From: Azorinus chamasolen | Lineage: Eukaryota > Mollusca > Bivalvia > Cardiida > Solecurtidae | NCBI GenBank assembly: GCA_963576725.1 | Contig: OY755241.1 | Span: 57,781,071 to 57,845,070 of the forward strand | Reading direction: 5' to 3' | Length of the DNA stretch: 64,000 bases | Shown: positions 40,141 through 49,825 of the stretch, one piece after another | Layout of the letters: each line of letters starts with the position of its first letter | How positions within the stretch are numbered: position 1 is the stretch's first letter | Position numbers and translations under genes: made by a program | The notes under the pieces: generated by a model | The model's database searches: none | What the model saw: the letters and a program-made list of their open reading frames with translations, nothing else | What the model was told of the DNA's origin: nothing

Positions 40141-40247
40141 TGAAAATGTTTAAATTTACGTATTTTAACTGGAGCTCTGTAATACATTGTAGCTCATTTT
40201 AACTAAACCACTTTCACAGTTGTAGTTTATGGTAAAATCATGTTTAA

Positions 40248-40488
40248 CCCTATTCCCTTATGTAAGCGCATTGTCGCGCATCTGCAAACAGAGTAGACCC
40301 AGATCAGACGGCTCCTATAGGAACCATCTGATCAGGGTTTGCTCTGTTTGCTAATGGTATAATATAGATTTGATTCTACAGCTTCTGTCTGAGCCAAAAT
40401 GTCATGTATTCATATGCCATTATAAAAATAATCTTATTAATATTCATGACCTCATTATTTCTTACATGAATAAACAACAGGGAAATGG
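40248..40488 (-). mobile_element. PB-1 element, inverted, present only in duplication copy 2
   Basis: TTAA 40244-40247 and 40489-40492. CCCTATTCCCTTATGTAAGC start, hairpin tip CGGCTCCTATAGGAACC, then CAGCTTCTGTCTGAGCCAAA reversed order, end CAACAGGGAAATGG. Confidence 0.85.
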
Positions 40489-40590
40489 TTAACAGAGGTA
40501 TAAAATAATATCGTTTACATCTTTACAACCATACCGTAGACTAATAAACACTAGCCAAGACATCGTTAGTGAACCCCAGGGTCCCCTCAA

Positions 40591-40825
40591 CCCTTTTCCT
40601 GCTCTGTGTTTATTCGAAAGTCAAATAACTACTGAATTGACACAGTAGTTATAATGAAATATCGAAGGTCGAACATTGTAGCGATGTTAGGAACTAAAGA
40701 AACTGATATATCAAACTCCATTAGCAAACAGAGCAGACGCTGGTCAGGCGGCTCTATAGGAGCCGTCTGATCTGGGTCTGCTCTGTTTTCAAATGCGTGA
40801 AAATGCGTTTACTGGAAGGAAAGGG
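40591..40825 (+). mobile_element. PB-1 variant in duplication copy 2
   Basis: Flanks TCAA 40587-40590 and TTAA 40826-40829, the same left-flank change as in copy 1 (36914), so the change predates duplication. Tip GGCTCTATAGGAGCC kept here while copy 1 lost it. Confidence 0.8.
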
Positions 40826-41045
40826 TTAAATCACAACAAAACTACTTTTCTACGGGGCTATACTTTTTGCAAGCTGAGGAAGATGTGTTATAATTATGTG
40901 CGGATAATCTAGTTTACTAATTTCTCACTCAAACACAAACCAGTTTCCTGTTCTGAGAAATATCTAACAAGTGTGGTAAACAATGTTTGGATGTGTTTCA
41001 TCTGGATCCAAACTGTTTGCAAATGCTATCGCATATTCGCGAATA

Positions 41046-41218
41046 CAGTAAAACCCCGCTAATACGACCACCTAAAAGAGGTATAAAGGTTGTGGCTTAA
41101 TGCAGGACAAAAGTAATGCTGGGAGCTGTCTGCGTTACTTTTGTCCTGTATTAAGCTACCACCTGCCTCTACCGTCAAAAAGTACACGTCTTTTAGGTGG
41201 TCGTATAAGATGGGTATA
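41046..41218. mobile_element. TG-b element, shortened tip
   Basis: CAGTAAAACCCCGCTAATAC start, CAGGACAAAAGTAATGCTGG then GGAGCTGTCTGCGTTACTTT; right end GTGGTCGTATAAGATGGG. Confidence 0.7.
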
Positions 41219-41313
41219 TAATAACTCTTTACATCATGAATATTCATTAACTTGATTTTTATGTCAGTGCGGAAGGGAAATTCCTTGGACATATCAGAAA
41301 CTGTATATAGAAT

Positions 41314-41562
41314 CAGGGCCCATATTCATAAAGCTCCTTAGGAATAGTTTAACCTTAGGACAACTTAAGGAGAAAATTGCTGTCTACATTTATAGCAAAA
41401 CTTTTGATTCAACTTTTATTCAGTGACTTCTAGAATATTTGTTTAAGTATATATTGTATATAAAACTTTAGTTCTCTTTAATATCTTTACTTGTATTGAT
41501 TTTTATAAGATTAAGGAATATGAATATTAAAAAACTTAGGAGTTTTATTAATACGGGCCCTG
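41314..41562. mobile_element. MITE with CAGGGCCC ends
   Basis: CAGGGCCCATATTCATAAAG and CTCCTTAGG against CTTAGGAGTTTTATTAATAC and GGGCCCTG. Such ends are common for hAT-type miniature elements, but I find no convincing 8-bp target duplication. 249 bp, no coding. Confidence 0.65.
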
Positions 41563-41576
41563 ATCTTTGTTATCCA

Positions 41577-41655
41577 ATAAGCAAACATAGTAGACCCTGA
41601 TCTGACAGCTCTTATAGATGCCGTCAGATCTTGCTCTACTCTGTTTTCTATGACG
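41577..41655 (+). mobile_element. PB-1 hairpin fragment
   Basis: AATAAGCAAACATAGTAGAC, CTGATCTGACAGCTCTTATA and CCGTCAGATCTTGCTCTACT. Ends without a TTAA. Confidence 0.6.
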
Positions 41656-41931
41656 TTAAAACTTAAAATTAATCATTTGACTCTAGTGTATAACCTTGAA
41701 AGAAATAATGACTTATAGAATTTACGATTAGCTGAATTGTAATAATCGAATTCTGAACTAGGGAATTCAGAGCTACATATAAAGGTGTGTAGTGTCTAGC
41801 CTGGGTGGGCACTGTTAATACGTACATATAAAGGAGCAACAGTCATTGTGCGCAAATAAAAATGGCTAGAATAAGCGTTGTAATAAAACAAGTATTTCTA
41901 TGATAACAACTATCCGTGTTTTAATTTGCAG

Positions 41932-42020
41932 ATTGGCCGGTTGGAGCCGTGTTGTGACTTTCTGACTGTGTCGTGTTCAAGTGGATAGACACGTAGATAT
42001 TGGATTTTCAGTTCAACAAG
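41932..42020 (+). other. Candidate non-coding exon bounded by consensus splice sites
   Basis: GTGTTTTAATTTGCAG precedes 41932 and CAACAAGGTAAGAG spans 42016-42029, so an 89-bp segment has both a good acceptor with pyrimidine tract and a strong donor. All three forward frames have stops, so if it is spliced it would be UTR or a non-coding RNA exon. It is the only clear splice pair I noticed by eye, which is weak evidence given the window size. Confidence 0.25.
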
Positions 42021-42054
42021 GTAAGAGAAACCCAAATATATACCCCAATCTTAA

Positions 42055-42304
42055 CCCTTTACTCCATGAATATTCATGTAAGAAATAGTGACATCATAAT
42101 ATATATAGATTAGATAAATTTTGTAATGGCGTATGAACACATGAAATTCTGGCAGTGACAGAAATTGTAAAATTGATATCTACGTCTATATTTTAGCATA
42201 AGCAAACAGAGCAGACGGTGATCAGATGGTTCCTATAGGAGTCGTCTGATCTAGGTCTACTCTGTTTGCAAGGGCGTAGAAAGGTGTATTTATGGATTAA
42301 ACGG
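42055..42304 (+). mobile_element. PB-1 element
   Basis: TTAA 42051-42054 and 42305-42308. CCCTTTACTCCATGAATATT start; hairpin GCAAACAGAGCAGACGGTGA, tip GGTTCCTATAGGAGTC; end ATTTATGGATTAAACGG. Belongs to the CTTTACTC variant with 18720 and 44631. Confidence 0.8.
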
Positions 42305-42410
42305 TTAAACTACCGGTATTTATGTCTTAATATTAAAGTTCTAAGTACAGTAAAACCTCACTGCAGCGACTTCTCAAAAGAATTCTTATTTTGTGATAGG
42401 TGGTGGCCCA

Positions 42411-42653
42411 ACCCTTTCCCTGTTCTGTGTTTCGTCCAAAGTGCAATACCTAATGAATATTCATAGACAAAATAGTTATAATGATATATGGAAGGTTGAA
42501 CATTGTACCCATTTCAGAAAGTAAAGAAACATATCTTTCAAATGCGATTGGCAAACAGAGCATACATTGATCGGACGGCTTCTATAAGAGCCGTCTGATA
42601 TAGGTCTACTGTGTTTGCAAATGCATGAAATTACGTTTATATGAGGGAAAGGG
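42411..42653 (+). mobile_element. PB-1 variant that truncates a TG element
   Basis: Starts CCCTTTCCCTGTTCTGTG after CCAA (TTAA changed), ends ATGAGGGAAAGGG before TTAA 42654-42657. Directly upstream a TG left end (CAGTAAAACCTCACTGCAGC, 42353) stops at the junction GTGGTGGCCC. Confidence 0.75.
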
Positions 42654-42704
42654 TTAATACAGAAGGATGAGCATGTTGCTACCACACGAATTCGCTCTTT
42701 AGTA

Positions 42705-43328
42705 ACCCTTTCCCTGATGAATATTTATAATTATAAGAAGTATGACATCATGAATATTCTTAAGTAGCCGTTTTATGATGACATATGTACACATTATGTA
42801 TTATATGACGTGTCAGGCGTTGCAATATGGTAAAAAAATATTCTATAATTTTATAAATTTATTGTTTATTTTATATATTTGTTGTATATTTTATATATTT
42901 ATTGTATAATTTTATATATTTATTGTATATTGAATAAAAATATATAATGTATACGATAAATATATATTCTATACCATAAATATATAAAGTATACAATGCA
43001 TATATATTTTATACAATAAATGTACAAAATATACAATAAATATATATTTTATACAATATATTTTATACAATAAATATACAAAATATACAATAAATATATA
43101 AAATATACAATAAATATATAAAGTTAAAGAATAAAAATGTATTTTTACAATACTGCAGCCCCTGAAACGCCATAGTATTGGTATGGGTTGAAACTCTAGA
43201 GTTGAATCTGTTGTAATTTTATAAGCACACGGAGCTGACTCTTGATTAATTGGCACCTACAGGAGCTGTCTGATCTGGGTCTGCCATGTTTGTAAAGGCG
43301 ATAAAAAGCATTTATATCATGGATATGG
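42705..43328 (+). mobile_element. PB-1 element expanded by an AT-rich inverted array
   Basis: Start CCCTTTCCCTGATGAATATT, AGTATGACATCATGAATATT; right end with hairpin (GCACCTACAGGAGCTGTCTG) and TATCATGGATATGG before TTAA 43329-43332. Between lies 42830-43140, which no other PB-1 copy has. Confidence 0.7.
42830..43140. repeat. AT-rich 20-bp repeats in inverted arrangement
   Basis: First half repeats TATATATTTATTGTATAATT and the second half the inverse type ATATACAATAAATATATAAA many times. The switch lies near 42940-42970. Would fold back on itself at low melting temperature. Confidence 0.8.
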
Positions 43329-43438
43329 TTAATGTAGAGGCACACACGTTTGTTTATTTAGGTGTGGCGTTAGCGATGCTTTTCTGCAAATTAATATTAT
43401 TTATTTCTTCATTTGTTTTAAAAAGCATTATAGGAATA

Positions 43439-43757
43439 CATTTGAACTTCGATATCTCGAACTTCAAAGGAACATGCAAATTACGCCGAGATAACAGAGG
43501 TTCGAGTTATCAGATTTCTAATCTGAACACACTTTCAAGTTCATAGCTTAATGAATGTCGAAAGTAATGCTGAAAGCTCCTATAAGAGCTTTCAGCATTA
43601 CTTTCGACATTCATTAAGTTTACACACGTGTTTCTAAATACATGTATTGATATAATTAAGAACAATTCTTAATTATGGATTTTGGAAGGACTGAAAATTT
43701 AGATCGAATTATCCCAAAGTTCGAATGATCCGAGTTGGAGATATTGAAGTCCATCTG
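43439..43757. mobile_element. TG-d element
   Basis: CATTTGAACTTCGATATCTC (third base off the usual CAGT) to TATTGAAGTCCATCTG. Stem TTAATGAATGTCGAAAGTAA with perfect tip AGCTCCTATAAGAGCT. Confidence 0.8.
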
Positions 43758-43816
43758 TATGAAACTATTTGTATCCCGATTAGGGAATGAGATGTTTAAG
43801 TTATGAGTTCAAACTA

Positions 43817-44138
43817 CAGTTGAACGTCGATATCTCGAACTTCAAGAGACCATACAATTTAGTTCGAGATAACAGAAGTTCGAGTTATTCGATTTCTGAT
43901 GTGGACAAATTCTTAAGTTCACAGCTCAATGTAGGTCTAAAGTAATGCTGAAAGCTCATGTAGGAACTCTCAGCATTACTTTAGACATATATTAAGCTGT
44001 CACATAATTATGTTTCTAGATATGCGTAGTTATACATTTTAGAGCAATTCTGCCTTGTAAGTTTTGAAAGGACTGACTTTTTAGTTCAAGTTATCCCGAA
44101 GTTCGAGTTATCCGAGTTCGAGATATCGGAGTTATTTT
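43817..44138. mobile_element. TG-d element, next to the previous one
   Basis: CAGTTGAACGTCGATATCTC start; AACAGAAGTTCGAGTTATTC; stem TGTAGGTCTAAAGTAATGCT, tip AGCTCATGTAGGAACT; right end GAGTTCGAGATATCGGAG decayed. It lies in the same orientation as its neighbour 60 bp upstream. Confidence 0.75.
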
Positions 44139-44143
44139 GAAAC

Positions 44144-44406
44144 TACAATAGTGAAACCTTGATAATTCGAAATATTAGTATTAGAACAAATTAGAACCTT
44201 TTAAGGAGATGTTTGCTTAATGTACGATGGAAGTCATACCGAAAACTCCCGGAGGAGCTTTCTGCACGACTTTCGCCCTGCATTAAGCTGCCACTTGTGT
44301 AAATGGTCAAAATTAATACTTATATCAGTTTTCGAATAATAGACATTTACTATAGTATGAATTTATACGTATTTGAGTGTTCAAATAATCGGGTTTTATC
44401 GTAGTA
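44144..44406. mobile_element. TG-f-like element, degraded
   Basis: CAATAGTGAAACCTTGATAA start, AATAATCGGGTTTTATCGTA end. Stem AATGTACGATGGAAGTCATA, tip AACTCCCGGAGGAGCT, right stem TGCATTAAGCTGCCACTTG. Confidence 0.65.
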
Positions 44407-44630
44407 TGAATTCGTCTCATATAGTGTATGTATCCATTGACAACAAAGTTGTGGAAGATCGCTATCCGACCGCTGACAATTTTTTATTAAAAAACGTAGA
44501 CAAGAGAAACATCAACGTCTCCACAGGCTGAAATGTTGAAACTTATTAAAGTATCCAAAACGTACCCTGAAAAGAAAACTCATCCTATCTTGTTAGCTTA
44601 TACTAATGATGTTCAATGGCTTCGGTTTAA

Positions 44631-44937
44631 CTCTTTACTCTATGAATATTCATGTCAGAAATAATGAGAGATGAGACTATGCATATTAACTTGATTAACT
44701 TGATTAAGTTTTATGATTGGACATGGACACCGAAAATTTTGATCATGACAGAAACTCTATAATTATGTCTCTATTATATCATAAGCAACCATAGCAGACC
44801 CTGATCAGACGGCTCCTATAGGACCCGTCTGATCTGGGTCTACTCTGTTTGCAACGACGAGTCTTACAAGATGTCTACTTTGTTGGCAAAAGCACAGAAA
44901 GGTGTATCGTATTTATGGCTTACATGGTTAACCCATT
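44631..44937 (+). mobile_element. PB-1 element sharing TTAA with a PB-2 fragment
   Basis: TTAA 44627-44630 and 44938-44941. CTCTTTACTCTATGAATATT start, tip CGGCTCCTATAGGACCCG. The right TTAA is also the first of a reversed PB-2 end (CCCATTTCCTCATAGGC, 44942-45012). Confidence 0.8.
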
Positions 44938-45404
44938 TCCTCATAGGCTATTTTTAGATCCAACCACTTTGAATAAATCTACCGAAAAGGAGCATTAACT
45001 AGAGAAACGTATCATGTGGATACGATGCAGAAACAAAAATAACAATTATCAGTGATGCCGGTAAAATGGGTAAATTCATATAAATGTATTGGCATTTGTT
45101 AGGTCTAGACTAATAAAGCATAACATTTTTCCTACTTTCTCCTGGTTTCATTTATATGCTCGTACTTCACAACAGCAGGTGTTAAGTATTCAAGTGTGGG
45201 CCGTAAAAAGTCGCCCCGTACTTCATTCTCAATTATTATTTAGGATATTCATTATAAAACTTGGACACCGCTTAGGCCGGTGCTAGTGAGCGTGAGCAGT
45301 GTTGCACTTATAGTAACTACCCATGAACATAATCCATAAATCTGAGTCTGCAAGTTTCTCTTTTCGCATTGCTGCTTTTGCTATCGAAGGATAACCTATT
45401 TTAA

Positions 45405-45583
45405 CCTATGATATCACATGCAAACAGTTTGGATCCAGATGAGAGTAACTCGGTGTCTCATCAGGATCCAAACTGTTTGTTACTGTTACTATGTTTTTGA
45501 AACAAAAATGAAGGAAATAAAACAAATGAAAATTTGTAGCAGACGACAAAGTTAGCAGACGACAGAGTTTGGCAGCGAAAGGG
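45405..45583. mobile_element. PB-4 element, reference copy
   Basis: TTAA 45401-45404 and 45584-45587. Hairpin GCAAACAGTTTGGATCCAGA / inverse, tip GAGAGTAACTCGGTGTC. Right part AGCAGACGACAAAGTTAGCA and GTTTGGCAGCGAAAGGG. Fourth kind of TTAA-flanked ends. Confidence 0.7.
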
Positions 45584-45919
45584 TTAACAACGGCCCCTTT
45601 CTTCAATTCTCAGTGCTGATATATTTTCTAGTCCTTTTGATTCATCAATGCTGATGCATTGAGTTATAAAAAATATCTGTTTTCGTTTTGCTGTTTTTCT
45701 GTCAAATAATCTCCTACTGTCAGGGTTTATATTCATACACACGCCTTTAAATTGACAAAAATCAGAGAGTACCTCAAGGATGTGCTGCTCTGTTGTTGAT
45801 AGAATGCTGATTCTGCAGTTTCTGCTATGGTAAAAACGTCGCCTCAGAATATGCCAATGAATATTGGTTAACCATTTTGGTATATAAAAAATAAAAAAAA
45901 GACTAATTCATTGTTTTCA

Positions 45920-46132
45920 ATTTTCTCCTCACTCCCTGGATATGTATGTAAGAAATAATGACACCATGAATATTAAGTAGATGATCTATATAATGGCGCA
46001 TAAACAGAAAACTTTGTAGCCATGATGAATTTGTTAAATCAAATAAATAGAGCATATGTTCCTATAGGAGCAAATGCTCTCTTTATCACAATGGTTTCAC
46101 AAAGTAAAAATTCGTCCATATAAGGGAATGGG
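45920..46132. mobile_element. Hybrid of PB-1 left half and PB-2 hairpin
   Basis: The left half is PB-1 (CACTCCCTGGATATGTATGT, AATAATGACACCATGAATAT, TAATGGCGCATAAACAG). From about 46044 it becomes PB-2 reversed: AAATAGAGCATATGTTCCTA with tip GTTCCTATAGGAGC, CAATGGTTTCACAAAG and TAAGGGAATGGG before TTAA 46133-46136. Confidence 0.75.
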
Positions 46133-46136
46133 TTAA

Positions 46137-46953
46137 TTATGAATTAATTCACAGTTTAAACTCGCCAATATATTAGAGACATTTGGTTTTGGGGAAAACC
46201 AACATCAAATATCGAATGGTCAATCAATGTGAAAATGTCATGTGATTTGATACGGGTAGGGTAATACTAAGACCGCTACGAAATAGTACGATATGTTCCT
46301 TGGACGAGGGCGTTTTCGGTAGATGTTTTATTGTCCAAGTACATTCAAGAGTTTCATTTTACACAGCATTCGTAAATACAATGTATTCGGTTCGGGGCAT
46401 GACGAATAACGAATATGATTAGGACAAGGCTGTATTCGAGTAAATCAAATAAACATTCGGACGAGACTATAAACCCAGGTCGGATGTATCAGTGTTTTAC
46501 ACTGGGCATCTATAAGAACCAGAGAAACTCAGTCGATAATAAGAGTAGGGCATTGTGCCCAGGTTTCTTTGTATCCTCTCCCCTCTCTCTGGGGCGTCCA
46601 ATTAGCCATAGTGAGCAGAAACGGACGTTAATCAACAGAAACAAACAAATCAAATATACGAATGTATCGTTACAGCCCTAATCTCTTAATCTTGTGATTT
46701 TCTATGAACGATTATTGACATATTCCATTGAAATCAATGCTGGCAACAGAGTCAAAAGACCGAACGAAAAAATCTACTCGGATTCCAATTTCAAACAATG
46801 TTTCGTTTTTTATTGTCGTTTTGCCAGGATTTGTGGAAGAAATGTGGCATGGTGAAAGATTATACCCGACAGATGGCATGCCTAGTTATACCCCCGCAAT
46901 TTTGTTTGATTTAGATTTGTCTCAACTGACTTAATTGCCACAAAAAAATTGCG
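46137..46953. other. Left flank of the giant element, no recognised gene
   Basis: Two plus frames (46415-46681, 46728-46934) without domains. ACGAATGTATCGTTACAGCC followed by CTAAT near 46658-46682 is the inverse of a hAT-like AGGGCTGTAACGATAC end, but no partner end was found. Confidence 0.4.
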
Positions 46954-46962
46954 AAACCAGTC
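46954..46962 (+). other. Left 9-bp target site duplication of the giant foldback
   Basis: AAACCAGTC lies directly before the first base of the inverted end. The identical nine bases follow the last base of the element at 60161-60169. The pre-insertion target reads ATTGCG-AAACCAGTC-GCCAAA. Confidence 0.9.
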
Positions 46963-47056
46963 ATGTCCGTGAAGTTGGCTACTTGTTCCTTGTTCCCAGT
47001 TCGACATTCAATGGATTGTGAATGTCCAATAGCAAACAGGTAGCTAACTTCACACC
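46963..47056. repeat. Left terminal hairpin of the giant element
   Basis: The first and last parts of this 94-bp stretch are inverse versions of the same unit motif: GTGAAGTTGGCTACTTGTT against AACAGGTAGCTAACTTCAC. In the middle CATTCAATGGATTGTGAATG forms its own small stem. So the array unit flips orientation at the extreme end, and each terminus can fold on its own. Confidence 0.85.
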
Positions 47057-47374
47057 CCGTTACTTATTCGACTGTTTTCGTTTTTGTGAATAACGAACCG
47101 GGAATAAGTAGCTAACTTCACACCCAGTTACTTATTCAATTATATTCGTTATTCTGAATAACGAACCGGGAATAAGTAGCTAACTTCACATCCCGTTACT
47201 TATTCAATTATTTTCATTATTTTGAATAACGAACCGGGAATAAGTAGCTAACTTCACATCCAGTTACTTATTCGATTATTTTCGTTTTTGTGAATAACGA
47301 ACCGGGAATAAGTAGCTAACTTCACATCCCGTTACTTATTCAATTATTTTCATTATTTTGAATAAGGAACCGGG

Positions 47375-49825
47375 AATAAGTAGCTAACTTCACATCCCGT
47401 TACTTATTCGATTATTTTCGTTTTTGTGAATAACGAACCGGGAATAAGTAGCTAACTTCACATCCCGTTACTTATTCGATTATTTTCATTATTCTGAATA
47501 ACGAACCGGGAATAAGTAGCTAACTTCACATCCTGTTACTTATTCAATTATTTTCATTATTTTGAATAACGAACCGGGAATAAGTAGCTAACTTCACATC
47601 CAGTTACTTATTCGATTATTTTCGTTTTTGTGAATAACGAACCGGGAATAGGTAGCTAACTTCACATCCCGTTACTTATTCGACTATTTTCGTTATTCTG
47701 AATAACGAACCGGGAATAAGTAGCTAACTTCACATCCCGTTACTTATTCGATTATTTTCGTTATTTTGAATAACGAACCGGGAATAAGTAGCTAACTTCA
47801 CATCCCGTTACTTATTCGATATTTTCGTTTTTGTGAATAAGGAACCGGGAATAAGTAGCTAACTTCACGTCCAGTTACTTATTCGATTATTTTCGTTTTT
47901 GTGAATAACGAACCGGGAATAAGTAGCTAACTTCACATCCAGTTACTTATTCGATTATTTTCGTTTATGTGAATAACGAACCGGGAATAAGTAGCTAACT
48001 TCACATCCCGTTACTTATTCAATTATTTTTCGTTATTTTGAATAACGAACCGGGAATAAGTAGCTAACTTCACATCCCGTTACTTATTCGATTATTTTCG
48101 TTGTTCCGAATAACGAACCGGGAATAAGTAGCTAACTTCACATCCAGTTACTTATTCGATTATTTTCGTTATTTTGAATAACGAACCGGGAATAAGTAGC
48201 TAACTTCACGTCCAGTTACTTATTCGATTATGTTCGTTTTTGTGAATAACGAACCGGGAATAAGTAGCTAACTTCACATCCCGTTACTTATTCGATTATT
48301 TTCGTTATTCTGAATAACGAACCGGGAATAAGTAGCTAACTTCACATCCCGTTACTTATTCGATTATTTTCGTTGTTCCGAATAACGAACCGGGAATAAG
48401 TAGCTAACTTCACATCCCGTTACTTATTCAATTATTTTCGTTATTTTGAATAACGAACCGGGAATAAGTAGCTAACTTCAAGTCCAGTTACTTATTCGAT
48501 TATGTTCGTTTTTTGTGAATAACGAACCGGGAATAAGTAGCTAACTTCACATCCCGTTACTTATTCGATTATTTTCGTTATTCTGAAAAACGAACCGGGA
48601 ATAAGTAGCTAACTTCACATCCCGTTACTTATTCGATTATTTTCGTTTTTGTGAATAACGAACCGGGAATAAGTAGCTAACTTCACATCCCGTTACTTAT
48701 TCGATTATTTTCATTATTCTGAATAACGAACCGGGAATAAGTAGCTAACTTCACATCCCGTTACTTATTCAATTATTTTCATTATTTTGAATAACGAACC
48801 GGGAATAAGTAGCTAACTTCACATCCAGTTACTTATTCGATTATTTTCGTTTTTGTGAATAACGAACCGGGAATAGGTAGCTAACTTCACATCCCGTTAC
48901 TTATTCGACTATTTTCGTTATTCTGAATAACGAACCGGGAATAAGTAGCTAACTTCACATCCCGTTACTTATTCGATTATTTTCGTTATTTTGAATAACG
49001 AACCGGGAATAAGTAGCTAACTTCACATCCCGTTACTTATTCGATATTTTCGTTTTTGTGAATAAGGAACCGGGAATAAGTAGCTAACTTCACGTCCAGT
49101 TACTTATTCGATTATTTTCGTTTTTGTGAATAACGAACCGGGAATAAGTAGCTAACTTCACATCCAGTTACTTATTCGATTATTTTCGTTTATGTGAATA
49201 ACGAACCGGGAATAAGTAGCTAACTTCACATCCCGTTACTTATTCAATTATTTTTCGTTATTTTGAATAACGAACCGGGAATAAGTAGCTAACTTCACAT
49301 CCCGTTACTTATTCGATTATTTTCGTTGTTCCGAATAACGAACCGGGAATAAGTAGCTAACTTCACATCCAGTTACTTATTCGATTATTTTCGTTATTTT
49401 GAATAACGAACCGGGAATAAGTAGGTAACTTCACGTCCAGTTACTTATTCGATTATGTTCGTTTTTGTGAATAACGAACCGGGAATAAGTAGCTAACTTC
49501 ACATCCCGTTACTTATTCGATTATTTTCGTTATTCTGAATAACGAACCGGGAATAAGTAGCTAACTTCACATCCCGTTACTTATTCGATTATTTTCGTTG
49601 TTCCGAATAACGAACCGGGAATAAGTAGCTAACTTCACATCCCGTTACTTATTCAATTATTTTCGTTATTTTGAATAACGAACCGGGAATAAGTAGCTAA
49701 CTTCAAGTCCAGTTACTTATTCGATTATGTTCGTTTTTTGTGAATAACGAACCGGGAATAAGTAGCTAACTTCACATCCCGTTACTTATTCGATTATTTT
49801 CGTTATTCTGAATAACGAACCGGGA
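47375..49825 (+). repeat. Higher-order duplication of 1,225 bp (18 units) within the left arm
   Basis: Rare markers repeat at exactly 1225 bp: GAATAGGTAG 47646/48871; CTTATTCGATATTTTC 47811/49036; AATTATTTTTCG 48021/49246; TATGTTCGTTTTTTG 48501/49726. Outside about 47375-49825 the match breaks (AATAAGGAACC against AAAAACGAACC). It is a recent block duplication by unequal exchange. Confidence 0.9.

Larger units (their letters stand above)
35620..41055 (+). repeat. Segmental tandem duplication (copies about 35620-37345 and 38670-41055)
   Basis: The order TAATACAGACC...TCTGCCGCCATTGCT, PB-5, a TG-b-like hairpin, TG-a, PB-1, GTATAAAATA..TCGTTTACAT, PB-1 variant, then GGATGTGTTTCAT occurs twice. 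The offset is 3049 bp at the start, 3085 at TG-a (36279 and 39364), 3673 at AGGTATAAAAT and about 3708 at the end. Most of the growth comes from extra sequence at 39916-40490 in copy 2, which holds an inverted PB-1 (40248-40488). Confidence 0.85.

Noticed and set aside
41314..41562. hAT element with 8-bp target duplication
   Set aside because: The ends look right for a hAT-type MITE but the flanking octamers (TATAGAAT and ATCTTTGT) do not match, so the superfamily is left open.
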